64,000 bases of DNA from Flavobacteriales bacterium (GTDB lineage: Bacteria > Bacteroidota > Bacteroidia > Flavobacteriales > BACL11): contig PAHP01000007.1 of NCBI GenBank assembly GCA_002705205.1, forward strand, positions 192,122 to 256,121. The letters are read 5' to 3'. A model generated the notes under the pieces. The model saw only the letters and a list, made by a program, of their open reading frames with translations. It did not search any database and had not been told where the DNA came from. The translations under genes were made by a program, and so were the position numbers. How positions within the stretch are numbered: the stretch's first letter is position 1; each line of letters begins with the position of its first letter. This document shows, in pieces, positions 42,520 to 53,381 of the stretch.

Positions 42520-43600
42520 GATGGAGAAACAAAGTAAAGTTTATATTGCGGGACACAAAGGGTTGGTTGGCTCAGCAATTTTGAATAGTTTAATCAGAAA
42601 AGGGTATCATAACGTAGTTTTTAGAACTCATTCAGAGCTAGATTTAACAGATCAATATGCTGTAAGAGATTTCTTTGAGTTAGAAAAACCAGAATTTGTA
42701 ATATTGGCTGCAGCAAAGGTAGGAGGTATTATGGCTAATAATATTTATCGTGCTGATTTTATTTACGAGAATATAATGATTCAGAATAATGTTATTCATC
42801 AATCATATTTATCTGGCGTTAAAAAGCTTTTGTTTTTAGGAAGCACATGTATTTATCCAAAGGATGCTCCTCAGCCTATATTAGAGAGTAGCCTTCTTAC
42901 TTCAGAGTTAGAATATACAAATGAACCATATGCAATTGCTAAGATTGCAGGGATTAAAATGTGTGAGAGTTATAATCTACAGTATGGAACTAATTTTATT
43001 TCAGTCATGCCAACGAATTTATATGGGCCACATGACAACTTTGATCTAGAGAATTCTCATGTTTTACCTGCTTTAATTCGTAAAATTCATTTAGGAAAGT
43101 GCCTTGAGATTGATAATTGGGAAGTTATTCTGAATGATTTAATTAGAAATCCTATCTCTGGTTTTGACATCAACTCTTCAAAGGAAGATATACTTCTATT
43201 ATTAAATAAATATGGTATAAGAAGAGGAGAGATTGAGATTTGGGGGAGTGGGGCTCCGCGACGTGAATTTCTATGGTCTGAGGACATGGCTGACGCGTGT
43301 ATCTTTTTTCTAGAAAATAGAGATTTTAAGGATATGTATGATTCCGTTAATAATGAGATTAGAAATACACATATTAATATTGGGACAGGTACTGATATCT
43401 CAATAAAGGAATTAGCTAATAAAATTAAGGATCTAATTGGTTATCAGGGTAAATTTATTTTTAATACCTCAAAACCTGATGGGCCAATTAAGAAACTTTC
43501 AGACATTTCAAAACTAGAATCATTAGGGTGGAGATATTCTGTTTCTCTTGATAAAGGTGTTGAAAAATATTATTCATGGTATTTATCTGAGTTAATATAG
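42512..43600 (+). CDS. fcl: GDP-L-fucose synthase
   Basis: 362 aa; [62 protein letters not shown]. Confidence 0.97.
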   Translation: MNRMEKQSKVYIAGHKGLVGSAILNSLIRKGYHNVVFRTHSELDLTDQYAVRDFFELEKPEFVILAAAKVGGIMANNIYRADFIYENIMIQNNVIHQSYLSGVKKLLFLGSTCIYPKDAPQPILESSLLTSELEYTNEPYAIAKIAGIKMCESYNLQYGTNFISVMPTNLYGPHDNFDLENSHVLPALIRKIHLGKCLEIDNWEVILNDLIRNPISGFDINSSKEDILLLLNKYGIRRGEIEIWGSGAPRREFLWSEDMADACIFFLENRDFKDMYDSVNNEIRNTHINIGTGTDISIKELANKIKDLIGYQGKFIFNTSKPDGPIKKLSDISKLESLGWRYSVSLDKGVEKYYSWYLSELI

Positions 43601-43614
43601 CAAAATAGTTTTAT

Positions 43615-43622
43615 TATTTTTG
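43615..43622 (+). promoter_or_regulatory. Bacteroidota -7 element (TAnnTTTG)
   Basis: TATTTTTG, 5 nt before the ATG at 43628. Confidence 0.4.
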
Positions 43623-43627
43623 TAGAG

Positions 43628-45013
43628 ATGAAGGGTTACTCAAGGTATTTCTGGTTTATTCATTTTATAGGTGATGTTTTCTTTCTAAATATTGCCTTTA
43701 TATTAATGTATGTATTGAAGTTTGATACGATAGATTTCTCAGATAAATACCGATTTCTTATTGTAATCTATAATGCAGTATGGATTTTAGTTGCTTTAAC
43801 ATTACAGTTATATGAGATTAAACAACTAAAACGATTAGACAGGATCTTGTTTAATCTTTTTAAATCCTTCCTCCTTAATGCATTAATAATTAGTGCAGTA
43901 TTATTCTCTTTAAAAGCTTCTGAGTTTTCTAGAGAGCATCTCTATTCAACTTATTTATTGCTTTTTGGGCTAATTATGTTTTGGAGGTATCTTTCTGTCC
44001 AATTGATTAAATTATATAGAAAATCAGGATTTAACTATAAGAACGTGATTATTATTGGAGGAGGAGGGGTAGCAGATCAGCTACACTCTTATTTTACCTC
44101 AGATGATATATTAGGAGTTAGAGTTAAGGCAGTTTTTTGTGATAACCCATTATCATTCTCGATTAAGAAAAATATTAGATCTTTAGAAGTGGATTTGTTC
44201 CAAGATTTTGCATTACGAAATGATATTGATGAAGTGTATTATACGATGCCATTAACTTATACAAAGAAGATAAAGAGTTTGGTTGATTTTTGTGATAAGA
44301 ATATGATTAGGTTTAAGATTGTTCCTGATTTTAGAGGTTTTATCTTTAAGCGAGTAAATATTGATTTCTTTGATGATGTTCCTGTTATTACATTAAGAGA
44401 GGAGCCGCTTACTGATTTTGTAAATAGAGTTTTAAAACGAATGTTTGATATTATGTTCTCAGCACTAGTAATTATATTGGTGTTAAGTTGGTTATATCCA
44501 CTTATTGCCATCCTGATTAAATTATCATCAAAAGGACCAGTATTATTTAAACAGGCACGTTCAGGAGTAGATAATGAAGAGTTTATATGTTATAAGTTCC
44601 GATCAATGGCACAAAGTGATAGTGCAGACACTAAACAAGCAACAAAAGGAGATGCTCGTATTACAAAGATAGGTGCTTTCTTAAGAAAATCTTCTTTAGA
44701 TGAATTTCCTCAGTTTATTAATGTATTTATGGGAGACATGTCAATAGTTGGACCAAGACCTCATATGCTATTGCATACCGAAGAATATTCAGCTCTTATA
44801 AATAAATATATGGTAAGGCAATTAGTAAAACCAGGAATTACTGGAGCAGCACAAGTTAAGGGGTTTAGAGGCGAGACTAAGGAATTAGAAGATATGGAAG
44901 GTAGAATTCGTTTAGATGTTTGGTATATAGAGAATTGGTCATTATCATTAGATATTAATATTATTTTCCATACAGTCTGGAATGTTTTTAGGGGTGATGC
45001 AAACGCTTTTTAA
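43628..45013 (+). CDS. Polyprenyl-phosphate hexose-1-phosphate transferase (WcaJ/WbaP-like)
   Basis: 461 aa; N-terminal TM bundle plus C-terminal bacterial sugar transferase domain (YKFRSMAQ, DEFPQFINVFMGDMSIVGPRPHM). Confidence 0.95.
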   Translation: MKGYSRYFWFIHFIGDVFFLNIAFILMYVLKFDTIDFSDKYRFLIVIYNAVWILVALTLQLYEIKQLKRLDRILFNLFKSFLLNALIISAVLFSLKASEFSREHLYSTYLLLFGLIMFWRYLSVQLIKLYRKSGFNYKNVIIIGGGGVADQLHSYFTSDDILGVRVKAVFCDNPLSFSIKKNIRSLEVDLFQDFALRNDIDEVYYTMPLTYTKKIKSLVDFCDKNMIRFKIVPDFRGFIFKRVNIDFFDDVPVITLREEPLTDFVNRVLKRMFDIMFSALVIILVLSWLYPLIAILIKLSSKGPVLFKQARSGVDNEEFICYKFRSMAQSDSADTKQATKGDARITKIGAFLRKSSLDEFPQFINVFMGDMSIVGPRPHMLLHTEEYSALINKYMVRQLVKPGITGAAQVKGFRGETKELEDMEGRIRLDVWYIENWSLSLDINIIFHTVWNVFRGDANAF

Positions 45014-46385
45014 AACATGCTTTTTGATACTTGCTCCATTCTATGTTTTTTCACAGAATAATACATTCCGTTCTTTAATAGAGACTCAATTTACAAATTT
45101 TCCTACAGATACCTCTAATTATATAAGTATAGCTCCGAATGTATATGCGGTGTCTTCGTTTAATAAAGAAAGTGATATTTCAAATATTTTCTTGTTAAGA
45201 GCAACGCTTACGTCTAATATTTCTAATAATTTAACTGTCATCTCTTATTTTGATTATCTAGCAGTAAATAGTAATTATCTAATAAAAGAATATCAGGATT
45301 CTTTAGGTATTTTTCCTGGTTTTGGATTAGATGATAAACGTATTCAATATAATTTCAGATATAAAATAAATAAGTTCATTTCTGCTGATTTGGGCAATGG
45401 GAAACAATTTATTGGTAATGGATATCAGTCACTTCTACTCTCAGATATAGCATCTCCTTACCCATATTTACGATTAACTACCGAGTTTGGAAGAGTAAAG
45501 TATTATAATCTCTATACGACCTTTATCAATCCCTATATGAGTGATTTTGGGAGAAAAAAACACTCTACAATTCATTATTTAGACTTTGCTATCTCAAAGA
45601 ATATTAATCTTGGAGTTTTTGAGAGTATATTATGGCAATCAAAATCTGAGGAATTAAATAAAGGATATGAGTTAGCATATTTAAATCCTGTAATATTTTA
45701 TAGGCCTGTTGAGTTTTCAAAATATTCAAGCAAAGGGAATGCATTGATGGGATCTAATTTTAGTATAAACTTTAAAGCAATGACCTTATATGGACAATTT
45801 TTGTTAGATGATTTAAATATATCTAGGCAGAAGGATAGAGATGATGATTATGAGAAAGGTTTCTTCCAGAATAAATATGCATATCAAATAGGGTTGAAAG
45901 GAAATATAAAAGATGTTAATTTTCTACTAGAATACAATCAGGTTCAACCATATACATACGGTCATAGAACTATTCTACAGAACTATTCGCATATGAATCA
46001 AGCATTAGCACATCCATTAGGAGCTAATTTCAAAGAGATGATTAATGTTTTAGAATTAAGAAAAGGGAAATGGAGTTATAAGATAAAAACTATGTTTACT
46101 ATTGTTGGTCTAGATTCGTTAGGCTCTCATTATGGTCAAGATATCTTTGCCTCTGATAAGGATGCTAGTACTGGTGGGCAATATTCTTATGGCAACTTTA
46201 ATGGGCAAGGGGTCAAAACAACTATTTTTTCTTTTCAGCCAGAGGTTTCGTTTAGTATTAAGCAGTTTGAAGTATTTGGAATGGTTTATTATAGAACTAA
46301 AAAATCTGACCTATTAGATCAATCTTTTTTATTTTATTCAGTTGGTTTCCGAACCTTTCCATTCATGAACTTTATTGATTATTAA
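44998..46385 (+). CDS. Outer-membrane beta-barrel, Wzi capsule-assembly / RemB-like
   Basis: Signal peptide (LIRAPFYVFSQ-type), aromatic beta-strand pattern, DLGNGKQFIGNGYQSLLLSDIASPYPYLRLTTEFGRVKYYNLYT. The ORF track starts at 44982; ATG at 44998 fits the signal peptide better. Confidence 0.72.
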
Positions 46386-47986
46386 AATTCTAGTTTTTCA
46401 CCGTCTTTAAACGCAACAATAAAAGAATTTGAATAGCCTTTTTTAATCATTCTCTTTTGATATTTAAGAATCTCATCTAGGCTATAATATAAGCCAGATA
46501 AATATGCTGTATTTTTATCTGAGATTGGAACTGTAATAACATTTTCCTCATCAAATAAATTTGCAGGAGTATCAAATTCTCCAAAAGTTCCTAAGTTTAA
46601 TCTAAAGATATAAGCATCACCCCCTTGTGCTAGTTGATCTTCTTTGCTAAATGATTTCATTAATCGTAATCTTGCTTTTTTTAGAGAGTTAGCCATGCTT
46701 AAGGCTTTCTTTTCTTCTCCTTGTTCTCTATATATAAAAATTAAGTTCTCATATGCAGGTAAGAATAATCTATCTTGTTTAATAGCTTTCTGGAAAAGTT
46801 TAATAGATTCTTTGATGTTTAGTAGTGATGCTGTTGTCTCTTTCCGACTCCCGTCTCTATTTTTTCTTGCTGATAAGGATGAAAAAACATAATATGCAAC
46901 AGCCATATTATATGTCCATTCTCTTGTTTTGTAAAGTTTAGGTGTTAGATATTTTAAATATCTTTTTGCTTGCCCTGCTGCTCTTTTATCTCCTGTAGCT
47001 AAATATGATATGGCAAGATTACCTCTTGAAAAGTTTAGCCCATCCTCAGTAATTTTTCCTCTTTTTAGCCTTTTCTCGGTGTTCTTTAAATGTTTCTGAG
47101 CAGTTTTGTATTTTTTCTTTGTTAGCGCTGTTACACCTAAATTATATTCTCCAATCCCTTCTTGGATTTGAATCATGCTCCTTTCATCTATTTTGTCAAT
47201 TTTATTAAACTTTAAGTGATCATCATTTTTAACAATTACTAGATTTGCTGCATCTGGTTTTTTGCCTTTTGGAACAAATTTGCCTTTTTTTCTTTCTTTC
47301 TCAGCTTTTCTTTCTTTTCCTTTCTCAGCTGCTTTTTGATCTTTCTTTATAAGTTTTTCTTCAGCAGTATTCATTCTTTTGAGTACTAAGTCAGCACTTT
47401 CTGAATTCCCAGAATTTCTATAGATTGCTTCTATGGTTACATATGATTGAAAGGAGAACTCGTCTTTTCTTATTATAGAACTCAATAAAGATGCTGCTTC
47501 ATCTTGATTCCCACAATAATAATGAGCCAGGGCAATGTTATAAGCCCATTTATTATCAGAATAAGCCTTAGATGTAATTTTAGTTAAGAAGCTATTTGCT
47601 ACAGCTTTATCTTCTTCATTTCCTGAGTTAGCATATGAAAGAGCCATATTTGCATAAATAAAATTCATAGCATCAGCACTTAGCTTTGCTCTTTTATATC
47701 GTTTCATAGCAGCCTTAAACTCAGTGATAGCTGGGAGATATTCTTTATTTTTCATTAATGAAACAGCAGCGGTGTAATGGTCAGCAGCAAGAGCGGCCTG
47801 TTGGACAGATCGTTTTGTAAGGTTTTTCTGATTTTCATACTGCATTACTTTATCAACATCTGATATGGGTTGCCAATCAAATGCTGTAATTCCTGCTGTA
47901 TATGAAGTGTCAATTGTAGACGCTAACGAATAATTGATGTTTGCAATTATTAATACTATTACTAAAAATATGAGTTCTTTTTTCAT
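46382..47986 (-). CDS. Exported tetratricopeptide repeat protein with Lys/Glu-rich linker
   Basis: 534 aa; signal peptide, two TPR blocks separated by DQKAAEKGKERKAEKERKKGKFVPKGKK. Confidence 0.75.
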   Translation of the reverse strand: MKKELIFLVIVLIIANINYSLASTIDTSYTAGITAFDWQPISDVDKVMQYENQKNLTKRSVQQAALAADHYTAAVSLMKNKEYLPAITEFKAAMKRYKRAKLSADAMNFIYANMALSYANSGNEEDKAVANSFLTKITSKAYSDNKWAYNIALAHYYCGNQDEAASLLSSIIRKDEFSFQSYVTIEAIYRNSGNSESADLVLKRMNTAEEKLIKKDQKAAEKGKERKAEKERKKGKFVPKGKKPDAANLVIVKNDDHLKFNKIDKIDERSMIQIQEGIGEYNLGVTALTKKKYKTAQKHLKNTEKRLKRGKITEDGLNFSRGNLAISYLATGDKRAAGQAKRYLKYLTPKLYKTREWTYNMAVAYYVFSSLSARKNRDGSRKETTASLLNIKESIKLFQKAIKQDRLFLPAYENLIFIYREQGEEKKALSMANSLKKARLRLMKSFSKEDQLAQGGDAYIFRLNLGTFGEFDTPANLFDEENVITVPISDKNTAYLSGLYYSLDEILKYQKRMIKKGYSNSFIVAFKDGEKLEF

Positions 47987-48027
47987 TTTTTTATTTTTTG
48001 CTTTTCAGTCTGCCAAATTATGAAAAA

Positions 48028-51000
48028 TTATTGAAGTATTATTCTTTGGTTAATAATCTGATTGTTTGTGTTAATACGCATATAATATACTCCTTTAGCA
48101 AAAGTAGATAAATCAATTTCAGTATCTGTTTGCGTATTATTTTTGTTATTAACTATAATAAGTTGATTACCTATCGAGTTATATACCGAAATAGATTCTA
48201 TATTATGATCTGATTTAATTTTTACTTTTCCTGTTGTTGGATTAGGAAAGATTCGACTGCTTAATGAATAATACTCAATAGAGGATATATTGTAGTCAAT
48301 AATATATGAATCTTCAGAGCATCCGTTTGTATCTGTTACTGTGACATAATAAGAGCCATTTCCAATAGGTGTAAAAGTAGAGCTGTTGCCGCCTGGAATA
48401 GGATTATTGTTATTATCAAACCACTCATAAGATAAGAATCCACTTGTTGCAACAAGATCATTTCCATTTATCCAAACATTGATTAATATAGGTGAGGGCT
48501 CATTCATAGTAGTTGAATTAACCTCTAAACAACCATTTACATCTAATATAGTTACATTATGTAATCCTGCACATAGATTATTAGTTCCATTATTCCAATT
48601 ATAAGTGTAGGGTGGGGTTCCTCCAGAGGTAATAGTATAAACACTTCCGTCACAGTACCCATAACAGCTTGGTTCTGTTGTAGTTATTGTGCTTGTTATG
48701 GCATCTGTTTCATAAACATCTGCAGTGGTAGATGATAAGCAATTATTGGCATCAGATATTAAAAATGAATAGCTGCCTGCAAATAAACTATTAAAGGTGT
48801 TAGAATTCTGATAAGTATTTCCATTATCAATAGAAAAAGTAAATGGTTGGGTTCCTCCATTTATGATTCCAATACTAACACTCCCATCATTATAACTAAA
48901 ACAGTCATTATGAATAATAGATGATGGAGAGCTGATAATTGAGTCAGGGTTTGAGAGATTAAACGATTCACTAAAGTTGCAACCATTTATGTCAGTTACG
49001 TTAATAGAATGATTTCCTGCGCTAAATACAGTAGAATAACTGTTGTCACTATTTGACCAGTTATATGTAAAAGGCTGAGTTCCTCCCCAAACATTAATAC
49101 TAACTTGTGCAGTTCCATTATAACATAAGATAGAGTCAGTAGTTAAAACTGAGGTGATTGGTTGAGGTTGATAAATATTAAAAGTATCCACTACGTTTGA
49201 GAATCCATCATTAATTGTAATGATGTACTCCCCATAACAAAGATTATTAATGTCATCATTATTTGATGAGAACCCATTTGGTCCTATCCAGGAATACAAG
49301 TAAGTAGAGTCTCCGCCATTTGCTGTGATATCAATAGAACCATTACAATCGTTGTAACAATTTGCATTAATAACATTATCAAGACTCACCCACAATAATG
49401 CTGGCTGTGATAGCTCAAATGTATCTAAATATATACAAGAGTTAATGTCTGCAATCTCTAGGTAATAGAATCCAGCTGTAAGACTTGAGATGTCTTCACT
49501 ACTTGAAGAAAAACTATTGTCACTACTCCAACTGTATGAATATGGCGCTGTTCCTCCATTTGATGATATGGATATTAGACCATTATTTCCCCCATAAGTT
49601 GTAATTTGAACTAATGAGTCAATATTTAAATTAATTTCATTAGGCTCTGTTATCTGTATTGGGGCAATATTTTCAATACAGCCATTATCATCTGTTATTG
49701 ATAGATTATAGTTGCCTACACATAAACTATCAAGATTATCTATTGATGACCATGTAATTCCTCCATCCCATGAGAAAGAATATGGGTAAATTCCTCCGCT
49801 AGCATTGCTTATGATCTCTCCGTCACATATTTGATTGCAAGTAATGTGAGATATATTTGGCGTAGATATCAATGCTGTTGGCTCATTTAAGATTATATTA
49901 TTAGTTGCTGTACATCCATTTGCATCAACTATTGAATCCAAATAAGCACCTGCAGGCAGGCCTATTGTAAGTTGAGAGTTTTGTAGAATATTATTTAAAT
50001 AGTTATCAAATGGACTAGTTCCTCCATTGATCTGGATATCAATCTCTCCATCACTTAGCCCATTACATGATATCTCGAATCCATTATGGTTTGTTGTGCT
50101 ATATGCCGTGTATAAGCTATCAGGCTGAATTATAGTGATTGTATCATAGATCGTGCAGCCATTTAAGTCAGTTGCAGAATAAGGATAAACTCCAGCAGGA
50201 ACTCCTGATGGAGAGACTAATGCTGTATTGAACTCCGTTAATGGATTGTACAATACTGTTGTGAATCCAGCCCATCCAAGAATATAATTCGTGTCACCTG
50301 GATTTACACCTATCGTTCCTCCAAAGAAGTTGACAATAGCACTCCCATCATTTGCCCCAAAACAACTAATATTGGTTTGCGTGTAGGATGATGCCAATGA
50401 GCTGCTATCATTTATCGTAGCATTGTTATTGATGCTGCAATTATTCGTGTCTGATATAGTGACATAATAAGTTCCAGCAGAAAGATTTGATAGATCCTCA
50501 GATGTTGCTCCGTTACTCCAGATGAACGAGTAATCTCCTGTTCCTCCATTTATAGTTAAGTCTATTGAACCATTAGCAGATATACAACTACTAATATCAG
50601 TAGATATAATACTTGAAGTTAATTGAGGAGGTTGTGAGATGTATATTGAGTCAGAGAACAAGCAATAATTACTATCTGTCACTGTATAAAAATAAATTCC
50701 TTCTCCTAAATTGTATTGAGAACTCCCATTCCAGTTTTGAGTATAAGGACTTGTTCCTCCAGTAATTGTTAGATTTGCTACCCCATTAGAGTCTCCGTAG
50801 CAAGAGACATTAACAGTATTTTCAGTTATAGATAGAGTTGATGGTTCGGAGATTGTAAAACTAATACTATCAATGCATTGTTGCCAGTTTTGATCTGTAA
50901 CGATACAATGATAATTTCCTGGAGAAAGATTTGAGATTGAATTTGCTGTACCTCCATTGCTCCAATTATACAAATATTCATTACTACCATTTTGAATTGA

Positions 51001-51861
51001 TAAAATACTTGCAGATCCATTATTGCTTCCTGAACATGTGACATTTGTAGTGTTAGTGCTATCAATTTTATATATTGAACAATCTACAAAGCTTAATGAA
51101 GTAGAGTCACTAGTGCCAATAGTTTGTATAAAGTTTCCTATTGAATCTAATTCTTGAGTTATCCAGTTTGCATAATATGTCCCATAATTAGCACCAGGCC
51201 TGAATCTTACTTTAATAATAACTTCTACTGAGTCTCCTTGGGATATTATCTGCCCTGTTGTATCTCCTAAAAAACTCCAATATCCGTAAGCATGTCCATT
51301 AGAATCAATATTATAGTTTAAGTTTGGCCAATTACCTAAAGGACTAAACCATTTTAGATCAAAATCGCCTTGTGATATATCTATGCTATCATGATATACA
51401 TCAAATTCGGGGCGTACTCTTATATCGCAATTACTCGTATTAGTAAGTGTAAGAGTGTCAAATGACCAGACCCATAGGTTGTAAACCGGGTTTGGGTTAA
51501 AGCTATTAAGACGTTGAGTTAGACTTTTATTACAATTATTACTTATAGTGGTAAAATCATTTCCAAAACTCCAGTTGCCTCCACATTTTACTTTCCAGTT
51601 ATATGTCGTAGATTCAGTTAATCCAATTAAGTGATAAGTTTCGGGACCATTTGTATTAGGCACTTGAATTGCAGCTTGCCATGTTAAAGCTGTGTCAGCT
51701 TTATATCTTAGAGAATAATTACTAGTATTACAGCCTCCATTATCCCAGTTTAACATTACATTAGTAGCGTTTATATTACTTACTGAAAGGTTTGTAGGTT
51801 GTTGGCCAAAACAAAGTAGTGATAAACTTCCTATTATAATAAGTATAATTATTCTTTTCAT
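48028..51861 (-). CDS. SprB-repeat adhesin-like surface protein with FnIII-like N-terminus and canonical T9SS type-A tail
   Basis: 1277 aa; about 11 SprB-type units (e.g. NVSCYGDSNGVANLTITGGTSPYTQNW); C-terminal IFPNPTTGKVKIKSDHNIESISVYNSIGNQLI...GVYYMRINTNNQIINQRIILQ. Confidence 0.93.
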   Translation of the reverse strand: MKRIIILIIIGSLSLLCFGQQPTNLSVSNINATNVMLNWDNGGCNTSNYSLRYKADTALTWQAAIQVPNTNGPETYHLIGLTESTTYNWKVKCGGNWSFGNDFTTISNNCNKSLTQRLNSFNPNPVYNLWVWSFDTLTLTNTSNCDIRVRPEFDVYHDSIDISQGDFDLKWFSPLGNWPNLNYNIDSNGHAYGYWSFLGDTTGQIISQGDSVEVIIKVRFRPGANYGTYYANWITQELDSIGNFIQTIGTSDSTSLSFVDCSIYKIDSTNTTNVTCSGSNNGSASILSIQNGSNEYLYNWSNGGTANSISNLSPGNYHCIVTDQNWQQCIDSISFTISEPSTLSITENTVNVSCYGDSNGVANLTITGGTSPYTQNWNGSSQYNLGEGIYFYTVTDSNYCLFSDSIYISQPPQLTSSIISTDISSCISANGSIDLTINGGTGDYSFIWSNGATSEDLSNLSAGTYYVTISDTNNCSINNNATINDSSSLASSYTQTNISCFGANDGSAIVNFFGGTIGVNPGDTNYILGWAGFTTVLYNPLTEFNTALVSPSGVPAGVYPYSATDLNGCTIYDTITIIQPDSLYTAYSTTNHNGFEISCNGLSDGEIDIQINGGTSPFDNYLNNILQNSQLTIGLPAGAYLDSIVDANGCTATNNIILNEPTALISTPNISHITCNQICDGEIISNASGGIYPYSFSWDGGITWSSIDNLDSLCVGNYNLSITDDNGCIENIAPIQITEPNEINLNIDSLVQITTYGGNNGLISISSNGGTAPYSYSWSSDNSFSSSSEDISSLTAGFYYLEIADINSCIYLDTFELSQPALLWVSLDNVINANCYNDCNGSIDITANGGDSTYLYSWIGPNGFSSNNDDINNLCYGEYIITINDGFSNVVDTFNIYQPQPITSVLTTDSILCYNGTAQVSINVWGGTQPFTYNWSNSDNSYSTVFSAGNHSINVTDINGCNFSESFNLSNPDSIISSPSSIIHNDCFSYNDGSVSIGIINGGTQPFTFSIDNGNTYQNSNTFNSLFAGSYSFLISDANNCLSSTTADVYETDAITSTITTTEPSCYGYCDGSVYTITSGGTPPYTYNWNNGTNNLCAGLHNVTILDVNGCLEVNSTTMNEPSPILINVWINGNDLVATSGFLSYEWFDNNNNPIPGGNSSTFTPIGNGSYYVTVTDTNGCSEDSYIIDYNISSIEYYSLSSRIFPNPTTGKVKIKSDHNIESISVYNSIGNQLIIVNNKNNTQTDTEIDLSTFAKGVYYMRINTNNQIINQRIILQ

Positions 51862-51880
51862 TATTTTACATATTCAATTT

Positions 51881-51889
51881 TGCAAATAT
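51881..51889 (-). promoter_or_regulatory. Bacteroidota -7 element for the SprB-repeat gene
   Basis: Reverse complement contains TATATTTG (TAnnTTTG) just upstream of the minus-strand start; position approximate. Confidence 0.4.
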
Positions 51890-52021
51890 ACGAAATCCCA
51901 CAAGTTATGTTCTGAGTAGTTTTCTTCTTCTCATGAAATTTATACTCTGTGTTATGTTATATTTGAAACAATCTTTTATTGAACTACGTTATGTATATAT
52001 GATAATGGAATTTTTATATTT

Positions 52022-52135
52022 ATGAGAAAAGAAAGTATCCTTCAAGTCTTGCTAATTTGTTTAATTATATTAATATTATTTTTATCATCATGTAGTTCAA
52101 CACATCAATCTTGTTCGGCGGTATGCTTATTATGA
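52022..52135 (+). CDS. 37-aa putative small lipoprotein
   Basis: MRKESILQVLLICLIILILFLSSCSSTHQSCSAVCLL*: N-terminal charge, hydrophobic core, lipobox LSSC; TATATTTG at 51958 upstream; below the ORF-track size cutoff. Confidence 0.5.
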   Translation: MRKESILQVLLICLIILILFLSSCSSTHQSCSAVCLL

Positions 52136-52196
52136 TATAGAATAATAGCAAAGTAAAATGACAATCAGAATTATTAAGTAGTTTATTTTTTTGTGA

Positions 52197-52204
52197 TAAC
52201 TTTG
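52197..52204 (+). promoter_or_regulatory. Bacteroidota -7 element
   Basis: TAACTTTG, exact TAnnTTTG match, 10 nt before the ATG at 52215. Confidence 0.5.
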
Positions 52205-52214
52205 GCAAAAAAAT

Positions 52215-53333
52215 ATGAAAATAAAATTATTTACAATAGCTTTTGCATTTATAGGCTTGAATGCTTTTGCTCAGATTACGGTAACAGACGCTGACATTTC
52301 TAGTGTTGGAGATGTTGTTTATCAAGCTTATGACTCAATCCCAGCAGCTGCAATTAATGTTGGTAGCCCAGGTTTATCTCAAATATGGGATTTTTCTTCC
52401 TTACAAGAATTTTCAACAAATACTATATCTTTTATTTCACCTATAGGTACTATTTATGAGAGTCAATATCCAAATACTAATTTATGTTTAGATGATAATG
52501 GGTCATTGAGCTATTATGATAAAAATAGCTCAGGACTTTTTATACATGGGCTGGGAGACACAGTATTTCATTCCCCTGCTCTTTTCTATCCACTACCTTT
52601 AACTTATTCTCTTACAACTTCTGATGGACCAGTTGTAATAATAGATAACGTTATTACTGGAGCTTTGCTGAGTATGGCGATCCCAGCTACAGTTGTAGCT
52701 TCTTTATCTAGCGGTCTTGCTAATAGAGCGGATACAGCAATTATTAAGATAAATAATACCACAGACTTTTTAGTTGATGCATCAGGGATAATGACAACAC
52801 CTTTAGGGGCATTTGATGTTTTAAGGTTAAAAACAATAAAATATACAGATTCAGAATTGGATGTATATTGTTCTGATACTATATCTGGTTTGGGAACATG
52901 GGTTACTAATGTCCCATTTTCTTCAATTCCTCTTTTGGCTAGTTTTTCAAATAATGAAATAGAATATAAATATCAATGGATAACAAATGATGCGGTAGTT
53001 GAGTTTCTTTTAGCAGAGATAGTAGTTGATGATTCAGACAATATTATTGGTGGAGTTTCTTTTCAAACTTCTATGCCAGCATCTTCTATTATACATGCTA
53101 AAGAGGATTGGTTGCAAGTATTTCCAAATCCTGCCTCTAGAGAGATTACGATTGCCTCTGATTTAATTCATTGTTCATATACCCTTATAGATGTAAAAGG
53201 GAACAGATTATTATCTAATGAGTTTAATAGTTCTACGATAATTGATCTGACTTCATTCTCTTCAGGAACATACTTTTTGCAGATTTATACAGAAGAAGGG
53301 GGCGTAATTGTAAAAAGAGTTATTTTAAAGTAG
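52215..53333 (+). CDS. Secreted protein with canonical T9SS type-A sorting domain
   Basis: 372 aa; signal peptide; C-terminal LQVFPNPASREITIASDLIHCSYTLIDVKGNRLL...SSGTYFLQIYTEEGGVIVKRVILK. Confidence 0.88.
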   Translation: MKIKLFTIAFAFIGLNAFAQITVTDADISSVGDVVYQAYDSIPAAAINVGSPGLSQIWDFSSLQEFSTNTISFISPIGTIYESQYPNTNLCLDDNGSLSYYDKNSSGLFIHGLGDTVFHSPALFYPLPLTYSLTTSDGPVVIIDNVITGALLSMAIPATVVASLSSGLANRADTAIIKINNTTDFLVDASGIMTTPLGAFDVLRLKTIKYTDSELDVYCSDTISGLGTWVTNVPFSSIPLLASFSNNEIEYKYQWITNDAVVEFLLAEIVVDDSDNIIGGVSFQTSMPASSIIHAKEDWLQVFPNPASREITIASDLIHCSYTLIDVKGNRLLSNEFNSSTIIDLTSFSSGTYFLQIYTEEGGVIVKRVILK

Positions 53334-53381
53334 CTTTAGTGAGGTTAAAATTTATGTGTAAAAAAGTAATATATTAGAGAT

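Noticed and set aside
42512-43600. Extra ~40-aa insertion in GDP-fucose synthase ([35 protein letters not shown])
   Set aside because: Longer Fcl forms of this type are familiar in Bacteroidota, so not treated as novel.
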